Part shown: one piece after another, positions 42,601 to 54,600 of the stretch
Position numbering within the stretch: the stretch's first letter is position 1
Layout: the number at the start of each line of letters is the position of its first letter
DNA from: Himantopus leucocephalus
Taxonomy: Eukaryota; Chordata; Aves; Charadriiformes; Recurvirostridae
NCBI GenBank assembly: GCA_003993805.1
Contig: RSEF01000018.1
Location: forward strand, 864,466-928,465
Length of the DNA stretch: 64,000 nucleotides
Direction: 5' to 3'
Made by a program: the position numbers and the translations under genes
The notes under the pieces: generated by a model
The model's input: only the letters and a program-made list of their open reading frames with translations
Database searches by the model: none
Told to the model about the DNA's origin: nothing

Positions 42601-45600
42601 NNNNNNNNNNNNNNNNNNNNNNNNNNNNNNNNNNNNNNNNNNNNNNNNNNNNNNNNNNTGGGAGGAATACGTGCACTTTAGTGGCTGTACGCGGGCAGCT
42701 CAATGAAGTCTCATTAAAGGTCAAGCGCTTCATAATAAGGATGGCGTTCTTCATGAGGTACAACTAAATTACCATCTTTCTTTACTGTGCTTTGGCTGCG
42801 AAGACGCATCCTCCATCCAGCCTCCAAAGATGAGTGACGTAGATGAGGGGCAGGCTCAGAACCCCCCCAGTCACCCAGGAGCTGCCCAGGCTGCAGGATG
42901 GGGGTGCATTTGACGCGCAGAGAGGAGCGGGCTGTGAGACAATGTAGTGACAAAGCCCCCGAGACACCATGCTGTCACTCTGTGTGGCTGAAAATAGAGA
43001 TGTTTTTATGATTTGGACGAAAAAAGGAGAGTTTCTGCAGGTAGGGAATTGCGTTTGCCAGCTATGCTTTTCTTTCCTTTTAGAAGTGCCACAGTGAGCA
43101 AATGACTTATAAAAATTGCTACTGCTTTAGCAAAATGCATGTTTGTGGGGAGATCCAGATGCTGCTCCCAGCATCCAGCTGTCAAGGTTTCGTCTGTACA
43201 GACGGTTTGATTTTAACGGTGGGCAGCAGCGTATCGTTCCCTTCCTAGTGCAACCGAGAAACCGGGGTCACCTCACTCATTCCTGCCTCTGCCGATTTTA
43301 CTTCTCCCCAGAACGTGGCTGTGGGGCTGTGGCAGGGATGGGGACGCTTACCTGCTCCTTTTGCCCCTCTCAGGCTTGCCTGGTACCCACCGCTGAGACC
43401 GTCCGTGTGCGGTACTTCATGGACAGGCTCCTGGAGCGCCAGCGCCCGGTGATGCTGGTGGGCAATGCCGGCACGGGGAAGTCTGTGCTGGTGGGGGACA
43501 AGCTCTCCTCACTGGACACGGACGTGTATGTGGTGAAGAAGGTCCCATTTAACTACTACACCACCTCTGCCATGCTGCAAGGTAAGGCAGCGGCTGAGCC
43601 ACGGGACTTCTGTCTGGCAGGTTTCTGAATTCCTGGGGTGTTCCTGGGGTTTGGAGTGGGGTGTGCAATGGGGCGCTTGGGGGAAGACCCGTGGGTGAGA
43701 TGCCCATGTCGTTTGTGGACCCTGCACTGATGACTGTGAAACTCTCAGGTCAGCAGACCCCTGGTTTTGGGGAAGATGACATTTTCCAACCTGAGGATTT
43801 GAATTCTGAACGCCACGACTCTGGTTCAGGGCTGTGCTGAACCACACGCTTAAATCTGCTGCTGTTCTGTACAGCACACAGCTCGTACTTGACTTGAGGT
43901 GTGTCTTTAATATGCTCAAATTTAAGCCCATGCTGAATAGGATGGGTTTCTTGGCTAGGATCCAAACCCTCCTCAGGGTGCAATGACGGGAATTGCATCC
44001 CAATTAGCAGTGAGGACGCTGCTAATGGATCTGTGCAGGCTGTAAGCCAGGGCTGCCAGTTCCTGCTGCTGTCCTCCGTGTCCTGCCGTGTCCTGCCGCA
44101 GCCCGACGTGCTCCCAGGGAGCAGGTCCCACACCCCCGCCTCCCCAGGGGGCACAGGGCTTGCTGACCCTGCGGGGCTCAGAGCCCCAGGGAGTTGCTGG
44201 CCCTGGGGAAGCCCATAAGAATGTCGCTGATGAGGATTGTGGCGTATCGGTGAAAAATGAAGTTTGAGACCAAGATAAGGTCAGTTTTGCTGTGTAGTCT
44301 CTTCGGAGACAAAGAGAAAGGAGGGAATTCTTAAAAAGTGGCTCATTGTGGAATGGTGTTTTCACTTTGAGTTGACCTAAAGAGAGATAAAATAACTTTT
44401 TATGTGTATTTATTAACCAGGAATGAAACAACCTGCTTTGTTTTGAATTGAGTAACAGCTGTGGGTCATCATAAAACAAAATGCTTCCTTTATGTAGCTT
44501 GGTTTGACCCAAGTGTCCTGAAATCCTTTTACCCCCCTCAGCCCTATATAGGACCACCATCTGCGAAGCATTGGTGGCCCCAAGGATTTAACCTTCACCC
44601 TCGGGGTTGTTCCTGGCCACGCAGTGCTGGGTGAGGACATGCTCGCAGCCCAGACCGATGCCGAAGGCAGTGAGCGTCTGGGGCTTCGTCTGTGCTCTAC
44701 CACGCTCCCAACACGGCAAACATTTTGGGAGAGGTGTCGGGGCTTAAAATTGCCCTGTGGGACCGATCCGCTAGCAGAGGGGTGACAGCGGAGGCTCAGC
44801 CCACGCTGTGTAACCTGGGGCCGCGTTGTGGGGCCAACGCTGGAGCTCTCTGGGGCAGGTTTGTGGAGTTTCTGTGCCTGCTGGTGCCCAGGCTCTCCTG
44901 CCTGCCTCTGCCCATGGCGGGAATGCAAATTATTTGGGTTACATGTCCTTTAAGCAAAAAAAAAAGGGTAAAACCTCACCTTTTGGCCAGTCTTGCAGCC
45001 CTGAGCAGTGTGATGGTGACAGCCTCCCTCTTCCCCTCCCAGGTGTCTCTTTCCCTTTTCCCCTCGTGTGGAGTCTCCGCGAAATGGCCTTGAGCTGGTG
45101 AATGGGCTGAGCTGTCCGTTTGTCCGCCCGACTGCCTGGGTGGGGGGATGCACGCTCGTGTATCTCTGTCTGGATGGGGCAAACGTGTGAAGGTGTGGGG
45201 ATTTATACAGGCAGAGCTGGCAGCGCGTCCCTGCTTACGCCGGCCGGGAGCTGTGGGCTGAGATGGCGACTTTCTTCCTCTGCAGAGCGGAACGGGGCAT
45301 CTTGCGCGTGGATGAAGACGTGGCTGTGAGATTTGCATTGGGAAGCATGATTTATACGGCTTGGCCCCGTTCCCTACTGCTCATTTTTTCATTTGTCCCT
45401 TTTTGTGTAGTTTGTCAGTTGGCTGCTTTTTTTTTTTTCTTTTTCCCCTGGCAGGCACCTCTTTAAATTTGTTAAACATGGACATAGAGCAGTTTGGGAT
45501 TATTTTTTTTTTTACTTAAAAAAGAGCCTAACTTGAAAGCCAGTAATTTCTTAGACAAGGTGCCTGTTAGTGCAGAGGTTTATAAGGTGCGGAGCGTGTA

Positions 45601-48600
45601 CGCTTTAGGGGAAGCACAGGTATGTGGTTCAAACCATCCTTGCAGGCCCTGGGGCTTACAGAAGTGTGTGTGCATAGGGGCTAAAAGGAGCCAGACACCC
45701 TCTCTGCCCACGCCTGGCACAGTTTGGGGATTTTCTTTGGTGTATTGTGACCTAATGCCCCGTTCGCTGGCATTTGTTGGTCTCTCAGCCCGTTGCCCTG
45801 GACCTCCGCTCCGCTGCCGTCTCCGCTGGGTGCCCTCTCGGCCCTCTGCCCCTCCTCGCTCCTCCGTCAGATGGAGCTCTGGCGTCTGTCATTCAGCACC
45901 CTTCCGCTCCAGATCTGCCTTGAGAAAACTGCAATAAATGTTGGGTTTTGGGGGGGGGTTGGGTTTTCCACACACCCCCCTGCCCTTGATCAACAGCCAG
46001 TAGGCAAGAGGAGTCGCTCTTGCTCAGTCTCGTTCGCAGTGACTGTTTCTTTCAGGTGCTAATTTGAGTATGTCAGGATCGACACGGACCCTTTATTGTT
46101 ATTATGAGATACAGCTTTGAATTTAAATGCAACTTCCACGAACATGTCACTTGATCCCCAGTAATTGCATTTCAGTGTGATGAATCTCCTGCATACTTGT
46201 TTAACCTCAAAAAGGGCTGATTTTATATGTTAATTAAGGGCTAATTAAATTTAAATTAAATGCTTATTTGAAACACTTAATTTAACTTGCTACCAGAAAT
46301 TTCAAATATTGTGGTTTTATTGAAGGGGGAGAGAGACTCCACTGAGGAAAGATTCATCGTTTTTCTTAGCACAATTCATTCCTTTGTGCAGCAACTGTCT
46401 ATGACAAGAAATCAGCTGAATTTTGAGTAGTGGGAAAGACAAACTGTCTGCAAGGCACTGAAGCAGTAAAAAAAGAAAAAAAAAAAGGTCTGAAAAAACC
46501 CAGAATATAAATCTTCCTTAATAACTTTTGCACATGATAACGAATAGCTTAAGCGTACGTTTTCGCATGGAGATTTTTACAGAAGTTCCCAGTCCCATTT
46601 ACATTTGCCAGTCTTCCCTAATGACAGAGAATTGCTACTTACCGTGCTGCTCTACAGCACCTTACAGCTCTGTTGACAACCCAAAACTTTGTAAATGAAA
46701 CAAATTCTGCCTCCACCTTCAGGAGAGCAGCGAGCCCTGAGACCGAGGGTGCTCTCCAAGTGGCAGAGAGCCCACCCCGGGATCTGGGCAGAGGAAAGAC
46801 GCTTCTGTTTGCTTTTCCACTTACTGAGTCGGGAAAGGTTGCTTGGGCTGCAATCACAGGAATCAATAACCTATCAAACATTATGTGCAGCAACGTGGGG
46901 TGATTTTTTTATAAAAAACCAGCCCAGCATTCTAAATATTCCCCACATTTGATAATCTAGAGCAACACGTAACCTCAGCCTTCTGCTGAAACAAATTAAA
47001 ATCTTCCAAAGCTTTGAAATGAGAAACTTTTCTCTCCGTGCTTTGCCGTGCTCATGCATGACCCTACTTCAAACCAGGTGGTAATTTGGCAGCTTCTGTT
47101 GGAAATGCGTCTTGTCACGTTATCTGGAGGTTCGGGTAATGCTGCGGATGGGATCGGGGAACTTGTGGGTATTTGGTGCATTTAAATAAAAACCATTATT
47201 TTGAATTGTTCTGAAAACTTGCAGGAATTTGGCCCCAAAATCGCCTATTTCTTTTGTCTAACAGAGGTAAACAATGCACTTACATTCACAAAATCAGCTT
47301 TGCTCATGGGCTTCTGTGCCCACAGCATCTCCCCTGCTCCTTCCCGGTGCCCAGCCACTGCTGCCCGTGCTGACGGCGCAGCCGCTGTGTCGCCGGTGCA
47401 GGCAGCAGGGCATGTTCACTGCTCTCTTGTACAGGTCAGGATAACTTCGGCAAGCAAGATTTAGTTTAAAAAATTATGCAGAAGGGATTTCAAAGGGCTT
47501 CGTCTGGCATGAAAAGCTTTTGTTTGCTCTGAAGTAGCCCTGTTTTGTAGCAGACTGTTAGTTTGCCTTTTTTTGTTTGAAAGGAGGAACTGAGAGCTTT
47601 CTGATTTGGGTAGGGTCAGACCAAAAAGCTGCCCAAAGGGTATTGCCAGCCCCGTGCAGGGCTCCCGGCTGCTCTATAGCCGCAGCTCGGGGACAGCCAC
47701 TGTCCTGCTGGGGAGCAGCATCCTGTGTCGAGACCAACTTTTCATCCCCAGAAAGCAATAAACAGCCCCAGGTGCCCGCTGGAGGGGGCCGGGGGCTTCC
47801 CCTGAGCCGTGAGAGCAGCTCTGCCTGTCCTGGCCGTGGCGCAGCTCCTCCCGGGGCTGCTGTAGCTACACACAGCCCAGCATTGAGCTGGGGTGAGAAA
47901 TCATTTTTATTTTGCAGCTGTGGGTTCCCCAGTAGCTTAACTTTGCACCTCTGCCTCCGTACAGGTGTGCTTGAGAAGCCTCTGGATAAAAAGGCTGGCA
48001 GAAATTACGGCCCTCCGGGTACCAAGAAGCTCATCTACTTCATCGATGATCTGAACATGCCTGAAGTGGATGCTTACGGCACGGTGCAGCCCCACACGCT
48101 GATCAGGCAGCACCTGGACTACGGCCACTGGTAGGAGGCTGCTTGGGCTTGGTCATCCGAGGCCTTTTTGTTCGGCTCCAGGGTTTGGGGATGGGGTCTG
48201 AGAGGAGGTCGAGGCGCAGTTCCCCCTCCCGTCCCCTGTCTGCCATCGCATCCGCCTGGGCCGGGCTGGAGCTGGCTCTGGGGGAACCGAGCGTTGTGCA
48301 CCCTCAGGGTTTTCCCTGTCCCCAGCAAACAAGCTCCAGTTGCTCCCAGCCTGGTTGAGAGGAGCCTTGCTCTGCTCTCCCTGCGGTTTGCGGCTGTGGT
48401 CCCGCTGCAAAGCCGGCAAGGGGAGCGGGATGCTCAGCCTCGGTGCCCTGCGATATGGGAGAAGGCCATGGATTTGGCCTCAGCTGGGAGCACCTAATAC
48501 TGTTTTCAGTCAGGCAGCAGCAAACAAGCATTTTCTAGGCAGAGGTAATTTGAAAGGAAAACAGTGACAGTGTTTTGGAAGGAAATTGGTGCATTTTACA

Positions 48601-51600
48601 CCGTAGCTAGCAGCGCTGTGTGGGACAGCAAGATTTGCAGCTCTCCCGGGGGGCATTACAGGGCTGGGACTTGCAGGAATTTCCAGTCTCCTCAGCTGCC
48701 TGCCTGAGCTTGGCCAAAAGCTTCCCAAGTACGGAGGCAGTGGAGGGCAGTGAGAAATTTGGGGTTGCGGATGTCGGGGAAGTCGGGCAGAAAGAGGGCT
48801 CTGCTGGTTGCGTGGGAGCATTGGAGGCACGGGGACACGCAGCATGCCATGTGTCCCCTCCCAGGTGTATCCAGGCTTTCTGCCCGCGCTCTCGGCAGCG
48901 CTCACCGGGGTGTTGCACACTCGGTGTCCTCTCCCGCAGCCCTCTGGGACTCCAGGGATGACAAGGAGTGAGGTGGGCAAAGCCCACTGGCAACCCTTGG
49001 GCTGCCCTGGCCCTGGTGGTAAGGGGGCTCCCGGGGCTGCTCCTGGGGCTGCCCTCCCATCTCCATCGGCGCCGTCCCTGTCCTTCCCGTGCAGGCAGCG
49101 ATGGGCAGCTGCATCGGCAGCAGGCAGCTGGCTTGCCCCTGTCCCGGGCTGCCTTGAATCAGATGGATTCCTGCGATTTTCTACAATTTCCATGCACGTG
49201 ACTGCTACAACCTGTGAGCTTTGCTCAGTGCTTGTTACTAGTTTATAGAAATATCAGCTACAGGTTGTTGACGCTGAAAAATTTCCGCCAAGAGCAGGAC
49301 TCGTGTGTGCCAGGCCACGTACAGGTGTGCAGGCAAGCCTGAGCCCTGCCTTGGTGAGGTGCAGAATTTGACCCCACTGAAGCCAACTGGGCATTGGTGG
49401 CCCATGGACATGCGCCGAGGGAGACGCAGCAGCTGCCGTCACCCTGCCGCTGCTTTTCCTTTGTCCAAAGGTACGACAGGACCAAGCTGTCGCTGAAGGA
49501 GATCACGAATGCGCAGTACGTGTCGTGCATGAACCCGACTGCGGGGAGTTTCACCATCAACCCTCGTCTGCAGGTAAAGCCCGGCGCAGTGGCCAGCACA
49601 TCACTGGTTTTATTTTTGGGTGGATTATTTAAGCACGAGGCTAGAGGAACACAACTGGCAGATCCTGCTGTCATTTTATCTGTACAAATGGCATGAAGCT
49701 GTCAAGTGACTGTAGTTCCTAATGGTGAAGCAGCAGACTTGCTCCCTTATTCCCTTGTTTATTTTTCTTCACATTCTGCTGCTCAGTTGGAGGAAGAAGT
49801 CACAAGTTGCCAGCCAGCCTAACACCTACTTTCGGGACAGCCTTCTGGTGCATAGACAGATTTTGCCTTTATTTAGCTAATATTTACCTCTGGAACATAG
49901 TTCATTAAAGCCTTTTGATTTTTAAAATTTCCTGATGGAGCTGACAGTATATTCTCCTTAAAAAGAGGTGTAGGGGGGAAACCCAAACAAAGAAAACAAA
50001 AACAAAAAAAAAAAAAAATCCCCCAAACCAGTACAAGTGCTGAAGGTAACAGAAGTATAGATTTGGGAAGAGATCTTAAATCTCAGGGCTTGATTTTTGG
50101 GAGCTGTGAGGCTTAACCTGGGCCACAGAGGTGGTTGTTATCAGCTCTGATGTTCCTTAGCTTTTTCTCCAAGCCGTGGGGAGTGGCAGAGCCTGCTCAG
50201 AGGCTGTTCCCTGTGCCTGCAGTTCAAACCCACTGAGCAGGTCCTGTTGGCATCCCGGGGGGGGCAAATGGCAGCCAGAGGGACGGTGCCTTTCCCAGCT
50301 GCGTGGCAGGTATTTGCCGTACCATAGGAGGAAGCTTGGCAGGTGAGCAGTAATGGAGAAATATCCTGAGAAACGGGTACCCAGGCAAGAGCAGCCGTGA
50401 CTCGGTGGGGTGGCTGCCGCAGGGACAGATCCTGCTCACAGTGTAGGGACCCACCGGCCGTTGGGGAGCCTGGATAGCAGAGAGCAAAATTCATGCCTTC
50501 ATGGAGAAACCTCGTGAGCAGAGTCAGCCCAGGCCCTGGCTCCTCCTTAGCAAGTTGTGGTGTTAAAATGAAGTATCTGTGGCTGTATATGGGCATCTCC
50601 TCTGTCTTTGCAAGTTCCAAATCAATAAGGGATCTTCTGGGAGGTGGCACCTTCCAGGGGCTGTTCCCAACAGAGAAGGCGACTGGGCTTCATCAGAGGT
50701 TGGTGGGCCTTCAGAGCTCTTCAGCTCTTCAATGGACTGAACTTCCAACATAGCAGTTGTGAAATGCAGTTGAAAATCCCGTGTTTGGAAGTGGAATGAT
50801 GTCATTTGCCAGCTGTCCTCTGCTGGAAAATTGGAAGATGGCAATAGCCTTGTTCAGGTGGACTGCAAGTCATAGAATCATAGAGCATCCTAGGTTGGAA
50901 GGGACCTTGAAAGATCATCCGAGCCAACCTTTCATGGAAAAGGGAGCCTAGAAGAAATTGTCTAGCACTGCGTCCAACCGCATCAAGTCCCCAAGGGCAT
51001 TTTGCTTGAGAGGTGGTTGCCCATCTCTCTGACCTTGTCCTTTCTCTTCCTCAGCGTCACTTCTGCGTCTTCGCTCTCTCCATCCCTGGTCAGGATGCCT
51101 TGTCCAGGATCTACAGCACCATTTTAATGCAGCACCTGACAAGTGGGAATTTCTCAGTGGCTGTGCAAAAATCAGCTCAGCAGCTGGTTGCCCTGGCCCT
51201 GGCACTGCATCAGAAAGTAGCTGCTACTTTCCTGCCAACGGCTATCAAGTTCCACTACGTTTTCAACCTGCGAGACTTCTCCAATATCTTCCAAGTAAGT
51301 GTGGTTGCTGTCCTGTGGCACTTGGAGCTTGTTCTGAGGCCATTGCGGGGCTGTGGACATGTGTTGCCCTGGCCCAGCTAGCCTTGGTGAGCAAAACGCA
51401 GTCTCCCACCTGGCAGTGACACAGCATGTGTGTCCCCTGCATAAAGGGGGTGACATCAGGCCGTTCCCCAATTCCTGATTGGTTTTGGATGGATTCCAGA
51501 GCCATCACCCATGGCTTTGAGGAACACCAGTTAGAAGCTTATATACTTTCCAGCCTCCTGCGGCCAACGGGGAAGGATGAATATCTCCAGAAGGAGGTGC

Positions 51601-54600
51601 AAGTTTTGGGTGGGTTGAAATGCCCTCTCGCTGTAGAAGGGACCAACTGAAGGGACCATTGGGCTCCTGACTTCAGCCCTTAATTACGTGACCGTTAGTG
51701 TGATGGAGCTGGGTTTGTCTTTGTAAGCTGCAGTTCCACACGTGTAAATGTGGGGAGTAATGGCACTGCTCCACCTCACGGGGAAAGGACTTTGAGCAGG
51801 TGGTGGATGCTTTGGGGGCTACTGTCTGAAGACAGGAGAGCAGGAACTTGTTCAACTGCTCTGCCTACAGCCAGTACAGCTTGTTGGCCTATACTGGCGT
51901 GTCCTCGTAGCTTCTCGGTGGTGACGTACTCAGCATGTGCATGAAGGATGGCATTTAAAGAGTTGATAAATAAATCAAAACCAGCTTTGACTTCATTGCT
52001 GAAACTGAATTACCACTGGAGCCAGTTCTGTACCAAGGGGAAGTTGTTCAGCTTTAAAAATGTTTTCTTCCAACAGTAGAGAGATTGTTTTTTTTTTCAT
52101 TTTTCCCCAGAAATCTCATACCTTGAGGCAGTAGGTATTACTGCTCAAAGAGCCTTTCAGAGTTTAAGGCTGATTAAGAAAGTTTGAAGAAGTTCTCAGT
52201 AGCCAAATCAAGAGGTTTGAAACACCATAACCTGTTGTAAAACGGCAGTTTGTAATTTGTTGCTGTCCTTATTAATGTCTGTTTTACAAAGCAGGTACTG
52301 AAAGTTCAGTGCCTTGTGGTCTGGTCCATCAGACCAGAGTTGAAGTAATGACAGAGAATGGGAAATCCGGGAACAGGACCTTGAAAAAGTTAATAACTCC
52401 ATTGTGTCAAGGAGGAATCAGACCTGTCAGTTGTGCTCAGCTAAACATCAGCAGCCTTTGACGTTAGATGTGGGTCATGTTAAATCCCGGCTTCTAGTTA
52501 ATCTGTGCTTTGAAAGGCACAGAGAGAGAAAAGAAGCATTTCAATGGGAAGCTTTAATTTTAACTGTAGTCTGCTTGAAAGGTGCTAAGGTTGTGGGATA
52601 TTAGAAAATGTCCTGCCAGATCTAGATGCTGGGCCAGAGGGTAGGAGCAGTGACAGGAGCTCAGATGGCTTTTTGTTTGTCATATGGCTGTAGGAGGAGC
52701 GGGGGGAGTCTGGCTCCTTGGTCTCGGAGCATTTATTTAAAATTGTGGTTCAATTTTTCTTGAAATCCTTCCTTACCCTTTGCTATTCCGTCTTGGTTAT
52801 TTACTTACCTTAAATATTCTTGGGGTTTTGAGATCATCTGATTTCCTGTTTAGCTCTGCTGGAACACAGTTATTTTCCTGAAATTGAGTGTGAAAGAAGC
52901 TCTGGGCTCCAGGAATGCGTTTCCATGTGTTGCATTCATTACATCTTCATAAATTCATAATTTAGCTCAAGCTGTCTTGTCCAATCCCCTGCTCAAGCAG
53001 CGCCAACTTCAAAGTTAGGTCAGGCTGATGGGACAGGTTTTGAATGTTTCCAAGGCTGGAGTTCCAGTTGCCTCCCTGGCCCCGGTTGCACTGCTAAAGC
53101 CACTTTATGCTGAAGTTTATATATCTTTATTTCAATTGGAATTTCCCTTGATGCAATTTGTGCTTGTTGCCTCTTCTCCTTTTGCTATGCACCTCCAAAA
53201 AAAAATCTGGCTTGATCTTCTCTGTAACTCCCCATCAGGTAGTTGTAGGCGGCAGTAACATTCCCCTTCACCTTTTCCCGTTTCTCTCAGCCTTTCCTTG
53301 CATGTCCTCTGCTCCACTGTTTTACAGTCTTGGTGGCCTCCATTGAACTTGCTCGATGTCGTATGTCAATGTCTTTCTTGTACTGGGGGACCCAAAAGGG
53401 CATTGAACCTTATACAGCTTTTCTCCGGCCTGTCAAGGTCCCTCCCTTTGGTGTAATAACTTCTCTGCTTGGTCAGTGTCATCTGCAGACCTGCTGAGGG
53501 TATGCTGCCTGTGTCATAGAGTGGTTTGGGTTGGAAGGGACCTTTGAAGGCCATCTAGTCCAGCCCCCCTGCAATGACCAGGGACATCTTCAGCTAGATC
53601 AGGTTGCTCAGAGCCGTGTCTAACCTGACCTGGAATGTTTCCAGGGATGGGGCATATACCACCTCTCTGGGCAACNNNNNNNNNNNNNNNNNNNNNNNNN
53701 NNNNNNNNNNNNNNNNNNNNNNNNNNNNNNNNNNNNNNNNNNNNNNNNNNNNNNNNNNNNNNNNNNNNNNNNNNNGACAGATTAATTGGCTCTGATTATT
53801 AGTAAACATTCATTATTAATGATGCTCTGCATATGGCATGAACGTTTATCGTACGTGACAATGTTCAAGTCCTTTATTGTGTTCACCTGACAGCCAGCTA
53901 CAGAACTGGTTATACTGGGATTTCCCCAAATGCTCTCACAACTGGTTTAGAGCCATGTTTACACAGGTTCTCAGTGGGATTTTTGAATTTATATAAAGTG
54001 AGATTATGTGCGTTCAGGCCACTGGTTTAAATGGATTGAGGCATTTAAACTGCTTCGATCCTTTGAAAACTCTGCTTGCGTTTAGATGCCCAGAGGTCCA
54101 GGTGGATTCCCTCTGGAAACTGGACATGTGGGATTATATGAAAATAGAAAACCCCCAGTTTGTGATAATGAAACTATTTACATGTCTGTGCTATAGACAG
54201 CGAGGTATACCTCCAGCTTTTGAATACGATTTAAACGCTTGTTGGGAATCCCAGCAGAGACAGGATCGTTTCTGGGTGCTGAAATGCTGATCTGGTCTTA
54301 GATCCCTTCAGAAGACGGACCTGCCCTGTAAATCATAGTTTTCACTGATTTTCTATGAAAACATTGTGTCTAGAGGTGCAGATTTGTGACTCTAAGCTAG
54401 GAGGAAGCCGCTGCCTTGCTGCGCGCCGGGGTGTGGGATTTCAGTTCTCGCTGGACCTGGCAACCTAATGCAGTTACTCTCACACAAACTAAAAAATATA
54501 TCTAGAAAAAATATCTATAAAAGTGCTACTCCTTTTAACTGGTTTTAGCTGTTTAACCGTTTCTGTTCTGAGAGCTCAACAACCTGTCGCTTTTGCAATG

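Larger units (their letters stand above)
38707..43373. other. Interval between E26 and E27 with missing coding sequence
   Basis: This 4.7-kb interval includes the 42559-42658 gap. The family has about 58 residues between the FQDQ end of E26 and the ACLV start of E27, and neither strand shows them here. A GC-rich part (about 41050-41400) and longer minus-strand open frames (41504-42307) show no recognisable protein. Confidence 0.7.

Noticed and set aside
48510..49193. Minus-strand open frame of 227 codons
   Set aside because: It is Pro, Ala and Gly rich and lies in a GC-rich intron. No homology is recognised and composition explains its length.
49984..50018. Poly(A) tail of a retrocopy
   Set aside because: The sequence upstream shows no reading frame or gene-like segment and there is no flanking target-site duplication, so it is treated as a simple A-rich repeat.
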